From Candidatus Aenigmatarchaeota archaeon (GTDB taxonomy: Archaea; Aenigmatarchaeota; Aenigmatarchaeia; CG10238-14; SCSR01): DNA of 64,000 nt. The DNA is taken from assembly GCA_016181005.1 (NCBI GenBank), contig JACPAE010000002.1, positions 151,424-215,423 of the forward strand, in the 5' to 3' direction. Shown here piece by piece: positions 47,015 through 57,127 of this stretch (the stretch's first letter is position 1; every line of letters begins with the position of its first letter). The position numbers and the translations under genes were made by a program. Below the pieces are notes generated by a model. That model was not told where the DNA came from. It searched no databases and saw only the letters and a list, made by a program, of their open reading frames with translations.

Positions 47015-48547
47015 TTGGTAGAATTAAAGACAGACGTGGAGCCACGTGAATACCAGAAATCTATTGCAGAAACTGCCAAAGTCGAGAATACTTTGGTTGT
47101 ATTGCCGACAGGAATGGGTAAGACATTGATTTCACTTTTGGTTGCAGTTGACAGGCTGACAAAATACCCTGAGACCAAGATAATGATTCTCTCACCTACA
47201 AGGCCGTTGTCTATCCAGCACAAAAAAACTTTTGAGAATTTTACAGATATTCCAAATGAAGAAATAGTGCTTTTAACAGGCAAAATAAATCCAGAAGACA
47301 GGACCACACTATACAAGAATGCAAGAATCGTAATCGCAACTCCGCAGACAATTGAAAACGATTTGAAGAATGAGAGGGTGAGACTAGACAATTTTTCCCT
47401 GATAGTATTTGACGAATCGCATCGCGCAGTCAAGGACTACGCCTACACTTATGTTGCAAAGGCTTTCAGAATCCAGTCGCATCACTCTTTGATATTGGGG
47501 CTTACTGCATCTCCTGGTGCGAGCAGGGAAAAAATTCGGACGATTTGCGGCAACTTGTTCATAAACAAAGTTGAGATTAGGAGCGAGTATGACAAGGATG
47601 TGGAAAGGCATGTACAGCCGGTCGAAAAGGAGCAAATTTACGTAGAGCTACCGGAAAAATTCAAAAAAATAAAGGTTCTGATGGAGGAGGTTTTGAAGGA
47701 CGACCTTTACTGGCTGAAGGAACATCACTATATCCCAATTTATAAACCTGTGAAAAAATTGCTTCTTGATGCTCAGAGGAGAATAATGGCGCGCTATACT
47801 GCTGGCTCGAAAAATTTTGGCGCGTTCTGGGCGGCCATCAGGCTTGCAAGCGCGATAAAGGTCTTGCATGCGATAGAACTCTTGGAGACTCAGGGAGTTG
47901 CATTCTTTTATGATTTCCTGAAAAAGCTTGAAGGGAGCAGGAAAAAAACGGATGTAAGACTGACGAAGGATCCAAGGTTAAGGGAATCAATGAGGCTTGC
48001 CGAGGAATTGAACAATGAGGGAGTTGAGCATCCTAAGATCGGGAAAATTATAAGCATTGTCAAAGGCTTGTTGGAGGAGAAGCCGGAATCAAAAATAATT
48101 ATATTCGCGAACTTCAGGTCGACAGTCAACAGGCTGCATAAACTGCTGAAGGAGAATGGGACAGCGTCGGAAATCTTGATTGGACAAGCCATTAAGGAAG
48201 GTAAAGGACTGACGCAGCAGCAGCAGGAGAAAATATTGGAGAGGTTCAGGGAAGGAGAATTTCCCGTGCTGCTGGGAACGCAAGTGATAGAAGAGGGCAT
48301 CGACGTGCCGTACATCAACTATGCGATTTTCTACGAGACCGTGCCGAGCGAGATAAGGTCGATACAGAGAAGGGGAAGAGTCGGCAGGCAAGCTGTTGGC
48401 AAAGTCATATTCCTGATAACAAAGGGCACAAGGGACGAGGCATACTACTATACAGCACTTAGAAAAGAAAGGGCGATGAAGAATACATTATACGGAATGA
48501 GGGGGAAGCAAATCAAGAGGAAGCAAAACCTGCTGGACTGGGTGTAG
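47015..48547 (+). CDS. Hef-like superfamily 2 helicase (helicase part only)
   Basis: REYQKSIAETAKVENTLVVLPTGMGKTLI; DESH box; VIEEGIDVP...RRGRVGRQ. Confidence 0.93.
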   Translation: MVELKTDVEPREYQKSIAETAKVENTLVVLPTGMGKTLISLLVAVDRLTKYPETKIMILSPTRPLSIQHKKTFENFTDIPNEEIVLLTGKINPEDRTTLYKNARIVIATPQTIENDLKNERVRLDNFSLIVFDESHRAVKDYAYTYVAKAFRIQSHHSLILGLTASPGASREKIRTICGNLFINKVEIRSEYDKDVERHVQPVEKEQIYVELPEKFKKIKVLMEEVLKDDLYWLKEHHYIPIYKPVKKLLLDAQRRIMARYTAGSKNFGAFWAAIRLASAIKVLHAIELLETQGVAFFYDFLKKLEGSRKKTDVRLTKDPRLRESMRLAEELNNEGVEHPKIGKIISIVKGLLEEKPESKIIIFANFRSTVNRLHKLLKENGTASEILIGQAIKEGKGLTQQQQEKILERFREGEFPVLLGTQVIEEGIDVPYINYAIFYETVPSEIRSIQRRGRVGRQAVGKVIFLITKGTRDEAYYYTALRKERAMKNTLYGMRGKQIKRKQNLLDWV

Positions 48548-48549
48548 AG

Positions 48550-49209
48550 ATGGAGACGCAGAGAATCCTAAAGCCGGCAAACAAGATAGTAATCCTTGCT
48601 GATTACCGGGAAAGGGAAGTTGCTGAGCAGTTGAAAAAGTTGGGCGCTGTTGTGAACGAGCTTAACCTAAAGGTGGGGGATTTTGTTTGCTCAGACAAAA
48701 GGATAGTCGTGGAAAGGAAAACGCACGGCGACTTTGTCTCGTCGATAGTTGACGGGAGGATTTTTGAGCAGATGAGAAACATGAAGGAGAATTATGACAA
48801 GCCGATTGTAATCATTGAAGGACGGTCAAGTAGGGAAATCAGCGACAACGCCTTGAATGCAACAATAGCGTCCCTGATAACTAAATTCAACGCGTCATTT
48901 ATTAGCACCAAAAGCCTTCAAGACACTGCTGCGATGATTTACTGGATTGCCAAGAAGGAGCAGGAAGATGGCACTTATAGTCTGGGATTCAAGCAAGGCA
49001 AGAAACCGAAGGACATTAGGAAGCTTCAAGAATTTATTTTATCCGGCATGCATGGAGTTTCGAATATTTTAGCAAAAAGGTTGCTCGCGCATTTTGGCAA
49101 CATCGAAAATGTAGTCAACGCTCCTGAGAATGAACTCGTGAAGGTGAAGGGTGTGGGGAGGAAACTTGCTAACAACATTAAAAAACTTCTAACGACAAAC
49201 TATAGTTAG
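48550..49209 (+). CDS. XPF/Hef-family ERCC4 nuclease with HhH domain
   Basis: ILADYRERE...VGDFVCSDKRIVVERKTHGDFVSSIVDGR; tandem HhH (LSGMHGVSNILAKRLL; VKGVGRKLANNI). Confidence 0.93.
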   Translation: METQRILKPANKIVILADYREREVAEQLKKLGAVVNELNLKVGDFVCSDKRIVVERKTHGDFVSSIVDGRIFEQMRNMKENYDKPIVIIEGRSSREISDNALNATIASLITKFNASFISTKSLQDTAAMIYWIAKKEQEDGTYSLGFKQGKKPKDIRKLQEFILSGMHGVSNILAKRLLAHFGNIENVVNAPENELVKVKGVGRKLANNIKKLLTTNYS

Positions 49210-49219
49210 TGGTGTTTGC

Positions 49220-49711
49220 CTGAGAACTCCAGTTATCATAGGAATCGACCCGGGGGTGACGGCTGCAATAGCTGTTCTTGATGTCAACGGCAATGTTCTG
49301 AACCTTTACAGCCAAAGGGACATGAAGAGATCGGAGATGATAAGGCACATACTAAAGTTCGGCTCTCCCATAATAGTCTCCACTGATGTAATCACGGCTC
49401 CAAAGTCTGTGGAGAAAATCGCTGCCAGATTTGGATGCATACTATTTTCGCCGGAAAGCCAGCTTAGCTTTGAAAAAAAGAAAAGTCTTGTGAAGGATTA
49501 CCATGGCTTGACCAACAATCATCATGAAATGGACGCGCTGTCCGCCAGCGTAAAGGCGTGGAAACACTACAGGCATTTGTTCGAAAAGATAGACTTGACT
49601 CTGAGGAAATTCGAAAGGGGGGAGCTTTTTATGGACATTATTTCAAAATTGATAAAGGAGAAGAGAGCGAACATAGAAGAAGCTGTAAGGGAGGTAGTGA
49701 ATGAAGGCTAG
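49220..49711 (+). CDS. DUF460-like RuvC/RNase H-fold protein (start codon unclear)
   Basis: PVIIGIDPGVTAAIAVLDVNGNVLNLYSQRD; HHEMDALSASVKAW. GIDPG lies upstream of the listed GTG start. Confidence 0.8.
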   Translation: MRTPVIIGIDPGVTAAIAVLDVNGNVLNLYSQRDMKRSEMIRHILKFGSPIIVSTDVITAPKSVEKIAARFGCILFSPESQLSFEKKKSLVKDYHGLTNNHHEMDALSASVKAWKHYRHLFEKIDLTLRKFERGELFMDIISKLIKEKRANIEEAVREVVNEG

Positions 49712-50237
49712 AAATAGGAGAAAGAAAGTCGAACCTTGGAAAAAAGTCCTGCAGTTTCTTATAGCTTTCAATGCGCTCGCAATACCGCTGTATATTGCGA
49801 TGTACACAGGCTTTGAATTCCAGCCCCTGCAGGAATTCAACTCGCAGATGCTTTACTATACCCTGCAGGCATTAGGCTACAATGTTCAGCTGGACGGCTC
49901 TAGCATACACCTTATTGCAGGGCTCGAGGCGCACAAGATTGATGTCTCGTGGGATTCGACAGGGTGGAAAAGCATGTATGCGGTGGCAGCCTTGATTATA
50001 GCCACGCCCATATCTACAATGGAGAAAAAAGGCAAATTCATCTTGGCAGGGATTGCCGCGATGTTTGTTTTGAACTATTTGAGGATAACCACCACTATTA
50101 TAATTTCTGCGACTTACGGGTTCGGATTTTTTGACGTTGTTCATACGGTGCTGTGGAGGGAGGGACTGATACTGGCCGTTGTTGGCTACTGGTTCTTCTG
50201 GCTCAGAAGAGAAAACTATAAGATAGGGGAAAGATAA
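49701..50237 (+). CDS. exosortase/archaeosortase-family membrane protein
   Basis: DVSWDSTGWKSMYAVAALIIATP (active-site region), NYLRI (Arg), DVVHTVLWREG (His), multiple TM segments. Confidence 0.82.
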   Translation: MKARNRRKKVEPWKKVLQFLIAFNALAIPLYIAMYTGFEFQPLQEFNSQMLYYTLQALGYNVQLDGSSIHLIAGLEAHKIDVSWDSTGWKSMYAVAALIIATPISTMEKKGKFILAGIAAMFVLNYLRITTTIIISATYGFGFFDVVHTVLWREGLILAVVGYWFFWLRRENYKIGER

Positions 50238-50255
50238 AGTAAACTTAGGGAATAA

Positions 50256-51806
50256 ATGCCTGAGAATCAAGATCCTGAGAAGAGTCCTGCAAGCGAAGAT
50301 GTTCTTTACGGGAAAAATGTAGTCGAAGATGACGATCCTGAGGCCGAGGTCGATCCTCCGAAGAGAAATAAAAAGGTCAAGGCACCCAGAGTGGACACAA
50401 CAATGAAGCGTGATATCGCATTTTTGCAGAAAAAGGTTGCCGATATCGAGATTGGAATTTCCGAGATACAGGACAAGGCACAGAAACTTGACGCCACCGA
50501 GCTTGACGGATTGAAGCAGAGACTCGAAGATGTCGAGGACCTGACGATGGTCGAGAATGCTGGTATAATTGAACTGAAGAAGATGCTCGAGGCTTCGCAA
50601 CAGCCAGTTGAAACGAAGGTGCCTGAGGAGCTTACTGCACGCTTGAGTGCCATAGAAGAGAAAATCTCGGCGGCGCCCCAGATGGACACCACGCAAATCG
50701 ACGCGGTCAAGGCTGACTTGGAAAAGTTGAAGGCGGATGTCGAAGGCAAATTATCAGAAGTAAAATCATACGTCCCGAACCTGGACCTGATAACGAACGA
50801 GATAAGGCGGGAAGTTAGCAAGTCTTCCGATTGGATGAGAAGCGAATTAAACTCCCAGATAGAGGAGAAGACGCTTTCTCTTGAAAAGCAGATTGCCAAG
50901 ATGAACGAAAAACTTTCCACCCTGCCTTCGCCAGGCGAGATGCATGCTACCATGGAAAGCATTTCAAACTCCTTCAAATCGTTCAAATCGCTTATAGAGA
51001 CAAAGTTCCAAACGGAGCAAAACAAGATGGAAAGAAGGCTGGCAGTTATCGAAGACAATGTTTCGACTTCAACTGATTTGATAAAGTCTATGGAAGAGTT
51101 CAAGACCGAAATCGACATGAAAAAGGAATCCATCAAGTTTATGGTTGATTCTCTTGAGGAGAAGCTAAAGGGGCCGCTGCCCGAAAAGGCCTTGGAAAAG
51201 CTGATGAAAACCAGAAGCGATTGGAACATTAATGCGGCGAGATTGGATTCGCTGGAAGCCATGGTCAAGACATACACCAAGCAAGTCGAAAGCATGGAGC
51301 CTACTCTTAAGAAGCTGGAGTCGTTTGACAAGGTTGTTGATTTAAGAAACGAAATTGCGCAAAAGTTCGACGAGGTTAGGAAAATGCACGGGTCGGTGGA
51401 AAAGCTTGCAAAAGAACTGAACTCCATGAATGTCCGGAAGGAGCGGGCCACGTTTGAAAGCAAGATTAACGTCGTGAACACAGCCCTTGCTGAAATGGAC
51501 GAAAGGATGCAAGTCAACGACAACGACATGTCGGTCTTTCAGGGAAATCTGATGACTTTTGAAAAGAATTTGAAGGACTTGAGGGAATTGGTTGGGAAGA
51601 GCGAATCTATGCACGGCGCCGAGAATGAGACACCGAAGAGGATAAACGACCTGGAGATTGCTGTCGAAGCCATGAAAACTCCCGGAGCGATTAACGACCA
51701 GATTGGTGAATTGATAAGTAGGCTGGTATTTTTAGAATCGAGACTCGGAGCCATGGAGACTATGATTAGAAGCGGACACGGCTACTCTGCTATAATTATT
51801 GAATAA
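50256..51806 (+). CDS. long coiled-coil protein (516 aa)
   Basis: Extended heptad pattern with repeated IxxLExRLxxME-like segments. Confidence 0.82.
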   Translation: MPENQDPEKSPASEDVLYGKNVVEDDDPEAEVDPPKRNKKVKAPRVDTTMKRDIAFLQKKVADIEIGISEIQDKAQKLDATELDGLKQRLEDVEDLTMVENAGIIELKKMLEASQQPVETKVPEELTARLSAIEEKISAAPQMDTTQIDAVKADLEKLKADVEGKLSEVKSYVPNLDLITNEIRREVSKSSDWMRSELNSQIEEKTLSLEKQIAKMNEKLSTLPSPGEMHATMESISNSFKSFKSLIETKFQTEQNKMERRLAVIEDNVSTSTDLIKSMEEFKTEIDMKKESIKFMVDSLEEKLKGPLPEKALEKLMKTRSDWNINAARLDSLEAMVKTYTKQVESMEPTLKKLESFDKVVDLRNEIAQKFDEVRKMHGSVEKLAKELNSMNVRKERATFESKINVVNTALAEMDERMQVNDNDMSVFQGNLMTFEKNLKDLRELVGKSESMHGAENETPKRINDLEIAVEAMKTPGAINDQIGELISRLVFLESRLGAMETMIRSGHGYSAIIIE

Positions 51807-51830
51807 GAGTTTTTGCGACAAATTAGTTTC

Positions 51831-53897
51831 ATGTCCTATACGCTGATAATAGCGGAAAAGCCTGATGCGGCAAGAAGGATCGCAGAGTCGATTGCGGACA
51901 AGACTCCTAAAGCTGTAGAAAGGAACGGTGTGAAATATTACGAGTTCACTGCCAATGGCAAGCTGCACGTTTGCGTGCCTGCAGCTGGGCACTTGTTTGT
52001 TCTGGACGTGAAAAAGAATTCCGTAAAGGGGTGGGGCTATCCTGCGTTTGAGTACGAGTGGGTGCCTACGTTCAAGAGAAAGGGCACGGAATGGACGGGA
52101 AAATATTTCAGGAACATACAGGCGCTTGTGAAGAATGCAAACGAATTCATTGGCGCCACTGACTTTGACAACGAAGGCGAGGTCCTATTATACAACATCC
52201 TGCGTTTCATATGCAACGTTAACGATGCAAAGAGGATGAAGTTCTCCACGCTCACGAAAGATGAACTTGCCGAGTCTTACAAGAATGCCGAAGGCCATTT
52301 GATGCTGCCGACGGTGGAGGCTGGGCTTACGAGGCATTATCTTGACGCGCTTTGGGGCTTCAACCTTACACGAGCACTCACGCTTTCGTTAAAGGCAGGC
52401 GGCCTAAAGGGGTTTGCAGTTCTTTCGACAGGCCGAGTGCAGGGACCTGCATTGGCGATTCTTTTTGAAAAGGAACTCGAAATTAGGAATTTCAAACCTG
52501 CGCCATTCTGGGAAATCCAGCTGCATGTTGATGCAGACGGCCAGAATGTGATTGCATTCCATGAGAAGGAAAAAATTTGGGAGGTAGAAGAGGCTAAGAG
52601 GATATTCGAAGCTGTGGAAGGAAATGACGCGGTTGTAAAGGGCATGAAGAAAAGGGAATTCAAGCAGATGCCGCCACCTCCTTTCAACACAACAGAATTG
52701 CAGGCCGAGTCCTACGCGCAGTTCGGCTATTCCCCAAGGCAGTCACTGGATATTGCGGAGAGTCTTTATCAGGCGGGCTACATTTCCTATCCCCGATCGT
52801 CGTCGCAGAAACTTCCGCCAGGTGTCGGCTATGAAAAAATAGTGAAGGCCCTTGGAAAGTTGGCGGCGTACAAAAAATTCGCTGGCATGTTGCTGAAGAA
52901 AGGCGGGCTGAAACCTGTAGAGGGCAAGATGGACGACCCTGCACATCCTTCTGTTTATGCAACGCACGAGGTTCCTGACACGAAAAAGCTTAATGCTCAC
53001 CAAAAAAGAATTTACGACTTGGTTGCAAGGAGGACTCTGGCGGCATTCGGCGAGCTGGCCACGCGCGAAACTAGCACAGTAGAGCTGGATGTCAATGGCA
53101 ACAAGTTTTTCATTGTAGGCAAAAGAACTGTGGAGCCTGGATGGACTGATATTTACTCGCCTTACATTTCAAGGGACGAGCTGATTCTGCCTGAACTGAA
53201 GGTTGGGAAGGCGCTGAAGGTAAACAAGGCTGAATTGCTTTCGAAGGAGACTCAACCCCCTGGAAGATATTCGCAGGGATCGCTAGTGAAGGAGCTTGAG
53301 AAGAGGAGCCTCGGTACAAAGGCGACAAGGGCGGAGATACTGCAGACACTTTATGACCGGGGGTACGTGACAGGCAAGAGCATGCAGGTTACAAAATTGG
53401 GCGAGGCTGTTGTAGAAGCATTGGAGGAGCACTCGCCTGAAATTGTGAGCGAGGGATTAACAAGGCACTTTGAGGAGGAGATGGAACAGGTTCATGATGG
53501 AAGGAAGGAAAGGGAGAAGGTTGTCGGGGATGCAAGGGAAGTGCTTGGGAAGGTCTTGGAAGGATTCAGGAAAAACGAGGAGTTTATCGGTAAAAAGCTT
53601 GCCGAAGGCCTGGTTGAGGCAAGGAAGGAGGCTGCGAAAGTGGGCAGGTGCCCCAAGTGCAGGAATTATTTGAAAATTATCAGGGCGAAGACAGGGAACT
53701 TTTTTGTCGGGTGCAGCGGCTATCCTGGCTGCAGGAACATGTATCCTCTGCCGCGCAATTCGAAAATCCAAGCTGTCGACAAGAATTGCGAGACTTGCGG
53801 CACGCCGATGGTTCTGGTAATAAGAAGGTGGAGGAGGCCGTTCAGGATGTGCCTTGATCCCAGCTGCCCCACGAAAGCATCGTGGAAAAAGGGCTAG
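51831..53897 (+). CDS. topA: DNA topoisomerase I (type IA)
   Basis: YTLIIAEKPDAARRIA; ATDFDNEGE; YISYPRSSSQKLP; C-terminal zinc ribbons CPKCRNYL...CETCG. Confidence 0.96.
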   Translation: MSYTLIIAEKPDAARRIAESIADKTPKAVERNGVKYYEFTANGKLHVCVPAAGHLFVLDVKKNSVKGWGYPAFEYEWVPTFKRKGTEWTGKYFRNIQALVKNANEFIGATDFDNEGEVLLYNILRFICNVNDAKRMKFSTLTKDELAESYKNAEGHLMLPTVEAGLTRHYLDALWGFNLTRALTLSLKAGGLKGFAVLSTGRVQGPALAILFEKELEIRNFKPAPFWEIQLHVDADGQNVIAFHEKEKIWEVEEAKRIFEAVEGNDAVVKGMKKREFKQMPPPPFNTTELQAESYAQFGYSPRQSLDIAESLYQAGYISYPRSSSQKLPPGVGYEKIVKALGKLAAYKKFAGMLLKKGGLKPVEGKMDDPAHPSVYATHEVPDTKKLNAHQKRIYDLVARRTLAAFGELATRETSTVELDVNGNKFFIVGKRTVEPGWTDIYSPYISRDELILPELKVGKALKVNKAELLSKETQPPGRYSQGSLVKELEKRSLGTKATRAEILQTLYDRGYVTGKSMQVTKLGEAVVEALEEHSPEIVSEGLTRHFEEEMEQVHDGRKEREKVVGDAREVLGKVLEGFRKNEEFIGKKLAEGLVEARKEAAKVGRCPKCRNYLKIIRAKTGNFFVGCSGYPGCRNMYPLPRNSKIQAVDKNCETCGTPMVLVIRRWRRPFRMCLDPSCPTKASWKKG

Positions 53898-53926
53898 TTT
53901 ATTTATCCCCTTCATCAATATCAATT

Positions 53927-54154
53927 ATGGCAAAAGCCAGGAAGCAGAGCTACAAGCATTTGATTTTGTCGCTGTTTGTAATTGCAGCAGCTCTGGTATT
54001 TGCCCTGATATTTACGATAGTCCTCATACCTGCGATTCTGGCAAGGTTCGGCTATGGGCCTGTGATAATTTTCATCGTGGGCGTGATGGCGACAGTCTCC
54101 TCTATGATGGCTATACTGTTCTATCTCATCCTGAAAGGGGAAATAAAAATCTAG
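53927..54154 (+). CDS. small membrane protein
   Basis: Two TM segments; TATA-like sequence upstream; start MAKARKQSYKHL. Confidence 0.6.
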   Translation: MAKARKQSYKHLILSLFVIAAALVFALIFTIVLIPAILARFGYGPVIIFIVGVMATVSSMMAILFYLILKGEIKI

Positions 54155-54197
54155 CATTTAAATGTATCAAACCATCACTTTTATAAGGAACTTTTAT

Positions 54198-54458
54198 ATG
54201 GCAAAGATTCTGAACTTTGACGAAAAAGCCAAGTTTGCGACAAACGTCACGATAAACTCGATGACGACGCAGAAAGGAACAGAGCTTGTGACTCTGGAGT
54301 TTAATTTTCAAATCCCGTCGCCGCATCCGCTGATTCCGCAGGACAAGGAGCAGACGTTTGTTGTCGTTAGCAGGGTGGCGGTGCCGAAGGAAGTCTATGA
54401 CGAGCACGTCAGGAACTATCTTGCGATAAGGAAGGCTGAGATGGAAAGGGCTCAATAG
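54198..54458 (+). CDS. conserved hypothetical protein (86 aa)
   Basis: MAKILNFDEKAKFATNVTINSMTTQKGTELVTLEF. Confidence 0.6.
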   Translation: MAKILNFDEKAKFATNVTINSMTTQKGTELVTLEFNFQIPSPHPLIPQDKEQTFVVVSRVAVPKEVYDEHVRNYLAIRKAEMERAQ

Positions 54459-54733
54459 TGCCCCAAAGCGTACATTACAAGCCTTGTGAATCCTAATGCA
54501 AGAAGGATTCCTCCGAGCCACGGCACATTCAATGGACCTGGCAAGAGACCATAGCCGTGCAGGAGCCAGATGAATCCCATCGACATAAGAATTATCGGGC
54601 CTGCCCATTTCAGCTCGTGATTTGTTCTTTTCAGCGTTACAGCGGCTCTGGTTCTAGCTTCTTTTGTCGCCATATCTGCAAGCTTCCTGGCCTCCTTTGC
54701 AGCCTTTTGGCCGGTCTTTGTTATCCTTTTCAC
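54452..54733 (-). CDS. small membrane protein
   Basis: Two hydrophobic segments after a basic N-terminus. Confidence 0.6.
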   Translation of the reverse strand: MKRITKTGQKAAKEARKLADMATKEARTRAAVTLKRTNHELKWAGPIILMSMGFIWLLHGYGLLPGPLNVPWLGGILLALGFTRLVMYALGHY

Positions 54734-54852
54734 AATTCACCGTTTCAAGAAATAAATTGAAGGTCAAGCCTAATTAAGCTTTTGCGGCACTGCAAAGCAA
54801 TAAAAAGCATGCATTTCAAATAATTTGAGTGGTAAAAGGGGTGAAAAAGTAA

Positions 54853-54999
54853 ATGGCATTCGGAAGAGACTTCGGGTCAAGGGAAATGCACAAGGCAACT
54901 TGCGCAGACTGCGGCGCTGAAACTACAGTACCGTTCAAGCCCGTTGAAGGAAGACCTGTCTATTGCAGGGACTGCTATCAAAAGCACAGGAAATATTAG
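54853..54999 (+). CDS. 48-aa CxxC-CxxC zinc-binding protein (not in the ORF track)
   Basis: MAFGRDFGSREMHKATCADCGAETTVPFKPVEGRPVYCRDCYQKHRKY. Confidence 0.75.
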   Translation: MAFGRDFGSREMHKATCADCGAETTVPFKPVEGRPVYCRDCYQKHRKY

Positions 55000-55109
55000 A
55001 GCATTACTTTGTTTCTAGTGTTGCTTATGGCTAGTGTTATTGCTATTCTGGCAAACCTTCATCGCTTAAATAAGTTCAAAAATATATTAATTAATGTGAG
55101 AAAGATAAA

Positions 55110-55328
55110 ATGGCTAATTTAAAATTTAATTTTTCAAAATTATTTGAAAGCAAATCTTTAGGATTTCTCTTTCTAGGTATCGTCCTTTATTTGGGGTCAT
55201 CTTATCTCAATGTATTGAAAGGACATTCAGCTAACTTTGGAGTTTATCTTTCAATTTTTATAATACTGATTGCATCGATTTCACAAATTGTGAATTGGTT
55301 TCGCTATTGGCAAAGAAATAAGATTTGA
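55110..55328 (+). CDS. small membrane protein
   Basis: Two hydrophobic segments. Confidence 0.5.
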   Translation: MANLKFNFSKLFESKSLGFLFLGIVLYLGSSYLNVLKGHSANFGVYLSIFIILIASISQIVNWFRYWQRNKI

Positions 55329-55605
55329 GATATGCCATCGATAAAATGCGACAAAAATCAAAATTCAATCAAATCAATAAAGTTTATTGACAGAACCAGG
55401 CAAACAAACATTTATCTACTTAGATAATATAATTCAAGATTGTTTGAAATAAAATGATAATTAGCTCAGTATTACCCCGATTTCTCAAGGCCATACTGAG
55501 GACTTTATAAAATAATATTGTCCATAGCGTATTTAAAGCTTTTTGGATTTTAACAACCGTTTAGGCGACAAAACCTAAGTTTGAGATTTTAGAATTATTA
55601 CCCGA

Positions 55606-55848
55606 TTATGGATAATCAATACAAGATTCTGTGTTATCGTTAGTACATCTTTTAATTCTGTTATACGTCAGTAACCACCCTTTGAAAACCCCGTGTTTTT
55701 CTAGTGATTTTATAGCATAATTTGAACATGATGGGTAGAATCTGCAAATAATCTTATGCTTTTTATTGTATTTTCTACCGAAGTTCCCATGCCAAATCCT
55801 TCTGATAGCTAAAATGGATATACCAACAAATAGGTCATTTCTTCTCAT
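55606..55848 (-). CDS. yidD: YidD-like membrane protein insertion efficiency factor
   Basis: [34 protein letters not shown], YidD core motif. Confidence 0.8.
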   Translation of the reverse strand: MRRNDLFVGISILAIRRIWHGNFGRKYNKKHKIICRFYPSCSNYAIKSLEKHGVFKGWLLTYNRIKRCTNDNTESCIDYP

Positions 55849-56134
55849 AAATAATGATTTCTTCTGCATAGTTTCTAGAGCCACAACTCGGACATTTTCT
55901 GAGTTTATCTAACAATTCTTGCTGGGATTCTACATTTCTTTTTGATTGAGTTGCCGCACCTAGATTTCCACCGCACGCAGTACTTGCTTGTACACATGCG
56001 TTAAGTTTTACATTTCCTCCAATTTCTTTCTCTCTAGATACTAGAGAATGCCAAACTTTCTTACATTCTCTACATTTTCTTTTGTATTCTTGAACATATT
56101 TTTTTGAGTCAAGTTTAGCCGATTTTGGAGACAT
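55835..56134 (-). CDS. zinc-ribbon protein
   Basis: [15 protein letters not shown] and CPSCGSRNY Cys pairs. Confidence 0.65.
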   Translation of the reverse strand: MSPKSAKLDSKKYVQEYKRKCRECKKVWHSLVSREKEIGGNVKLNACVQASTACGGNLGAATQSKRNVESQQELLDKLRKCPSCGSRNYAEEIIIYEKK

Positions 56135-56372
56135 AACAGATAATTCATTATAGGTAAATTGCCTTTAAATCAGTCTTTATCCGAACAGAATATCTAATAG
56201 GTCTCATCATACGACATTCGTGTAAAAGTCTCTTCATTGCGACAACACCCCCGCACCGGTTCTGGTAAGTTGTTGAGTGGTGTTTATAAGGGGTTTTGAA
56301 TGTTAAATTTTAATTGGTTTATATAAAGAAAATATATCAAATACGAAATGTTAAAATTTGATTGGTGTTTTA

Positions 56373-57116
56373 ATGGAAGATATACCAAAGGTTATTTTTC
56401 ATTCAAATATAGCTCCTAAATCGCCGAATTTTGGTAAATTATCTGATTTTCTCGCTACACGTACAACAAAATCAATATTTAATATAGACCAAGAATTTCT
56501 AAGAATGGTTCATGGGTTTTCTGGTCTTAAACATATTATGGCGCGTGAGAATTTTTTACAACTTGAAAAAGATTATAGAAGATACTTTAGAAACGCTAAA
56601 TTTTTACCAGCTAAAAAGACGTCAGATAATAAAGGTCGTTTGACATTCGACACGCGTACTCTTATACCACTGGTAAAATCATTGGATAATTTCGTTAATG
56701 AACTATATGGCTATTTAGATTTCTTTTCGCGAGAACTAGACATAATTTTCAATCTCAATATAGGTATAAAAAGCGATTTCGAGAAAATCTATAAAGAAAT
56801 AAACAAGATTCATAATAAAGATCAATTAACTAAAGATATAATAAAATTCCATAATTCTAATGAATACAAATATCTACACGGTCTTCGGATCAGGCTAATA
56901 CATTGGTATCCATTAACTTTTAGATCGCATAAAAAACATCTTTTACTTCCCGATAATCCATGGGAACCAATAAATCTTCCAAAATCTGATAACAAAGTAC
57001 GATTTATTCCTAGATCAAAAGAACTTCTTTTTTACACCCTAAACTCAATAGACCACATATGTTATTTAATTGGTAGAAAACTTTTCATTGGTTGGGGTAA
57101 AGAACTAAAACGATAA
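56373..57116 (+). CDS. hypothetical protein (about 247 aa)
   Basis: ORF only; AT-rich region. Confidence 0.6.
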   Translation: MEDIPKVIFHSNIAPKSPNFGKLSDFLATRTTKSIFNIDQEFLRMVHGFSGLKHIMARENFLQLEKDYRRYFRNAKFLPAKKTSDNKGRLTFDTRTLIPLVKSLDNFVNELYGYLDFFSRELDIIFNLNIGIKSDFEKIYKEINKIHNKDQLTKDIIKFHNSNEYKYLHGLRIRLIHWYPLTFRSHKKHLLLPDNPWEPINLPKSDNKVRFIPRSKELLFYTLNSIDHICYLIGRKLFIGWGKELKR

Positions 57117-57127
57117 TTTATAGATTT

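Noticed and set aside
50306-51529. 407-aa minus-strand ORF opposite the coiled-coil gene
   Set aside because: Ser/Phe-rich antisense shadow of the 516-aa ORF; no recognisable motif.
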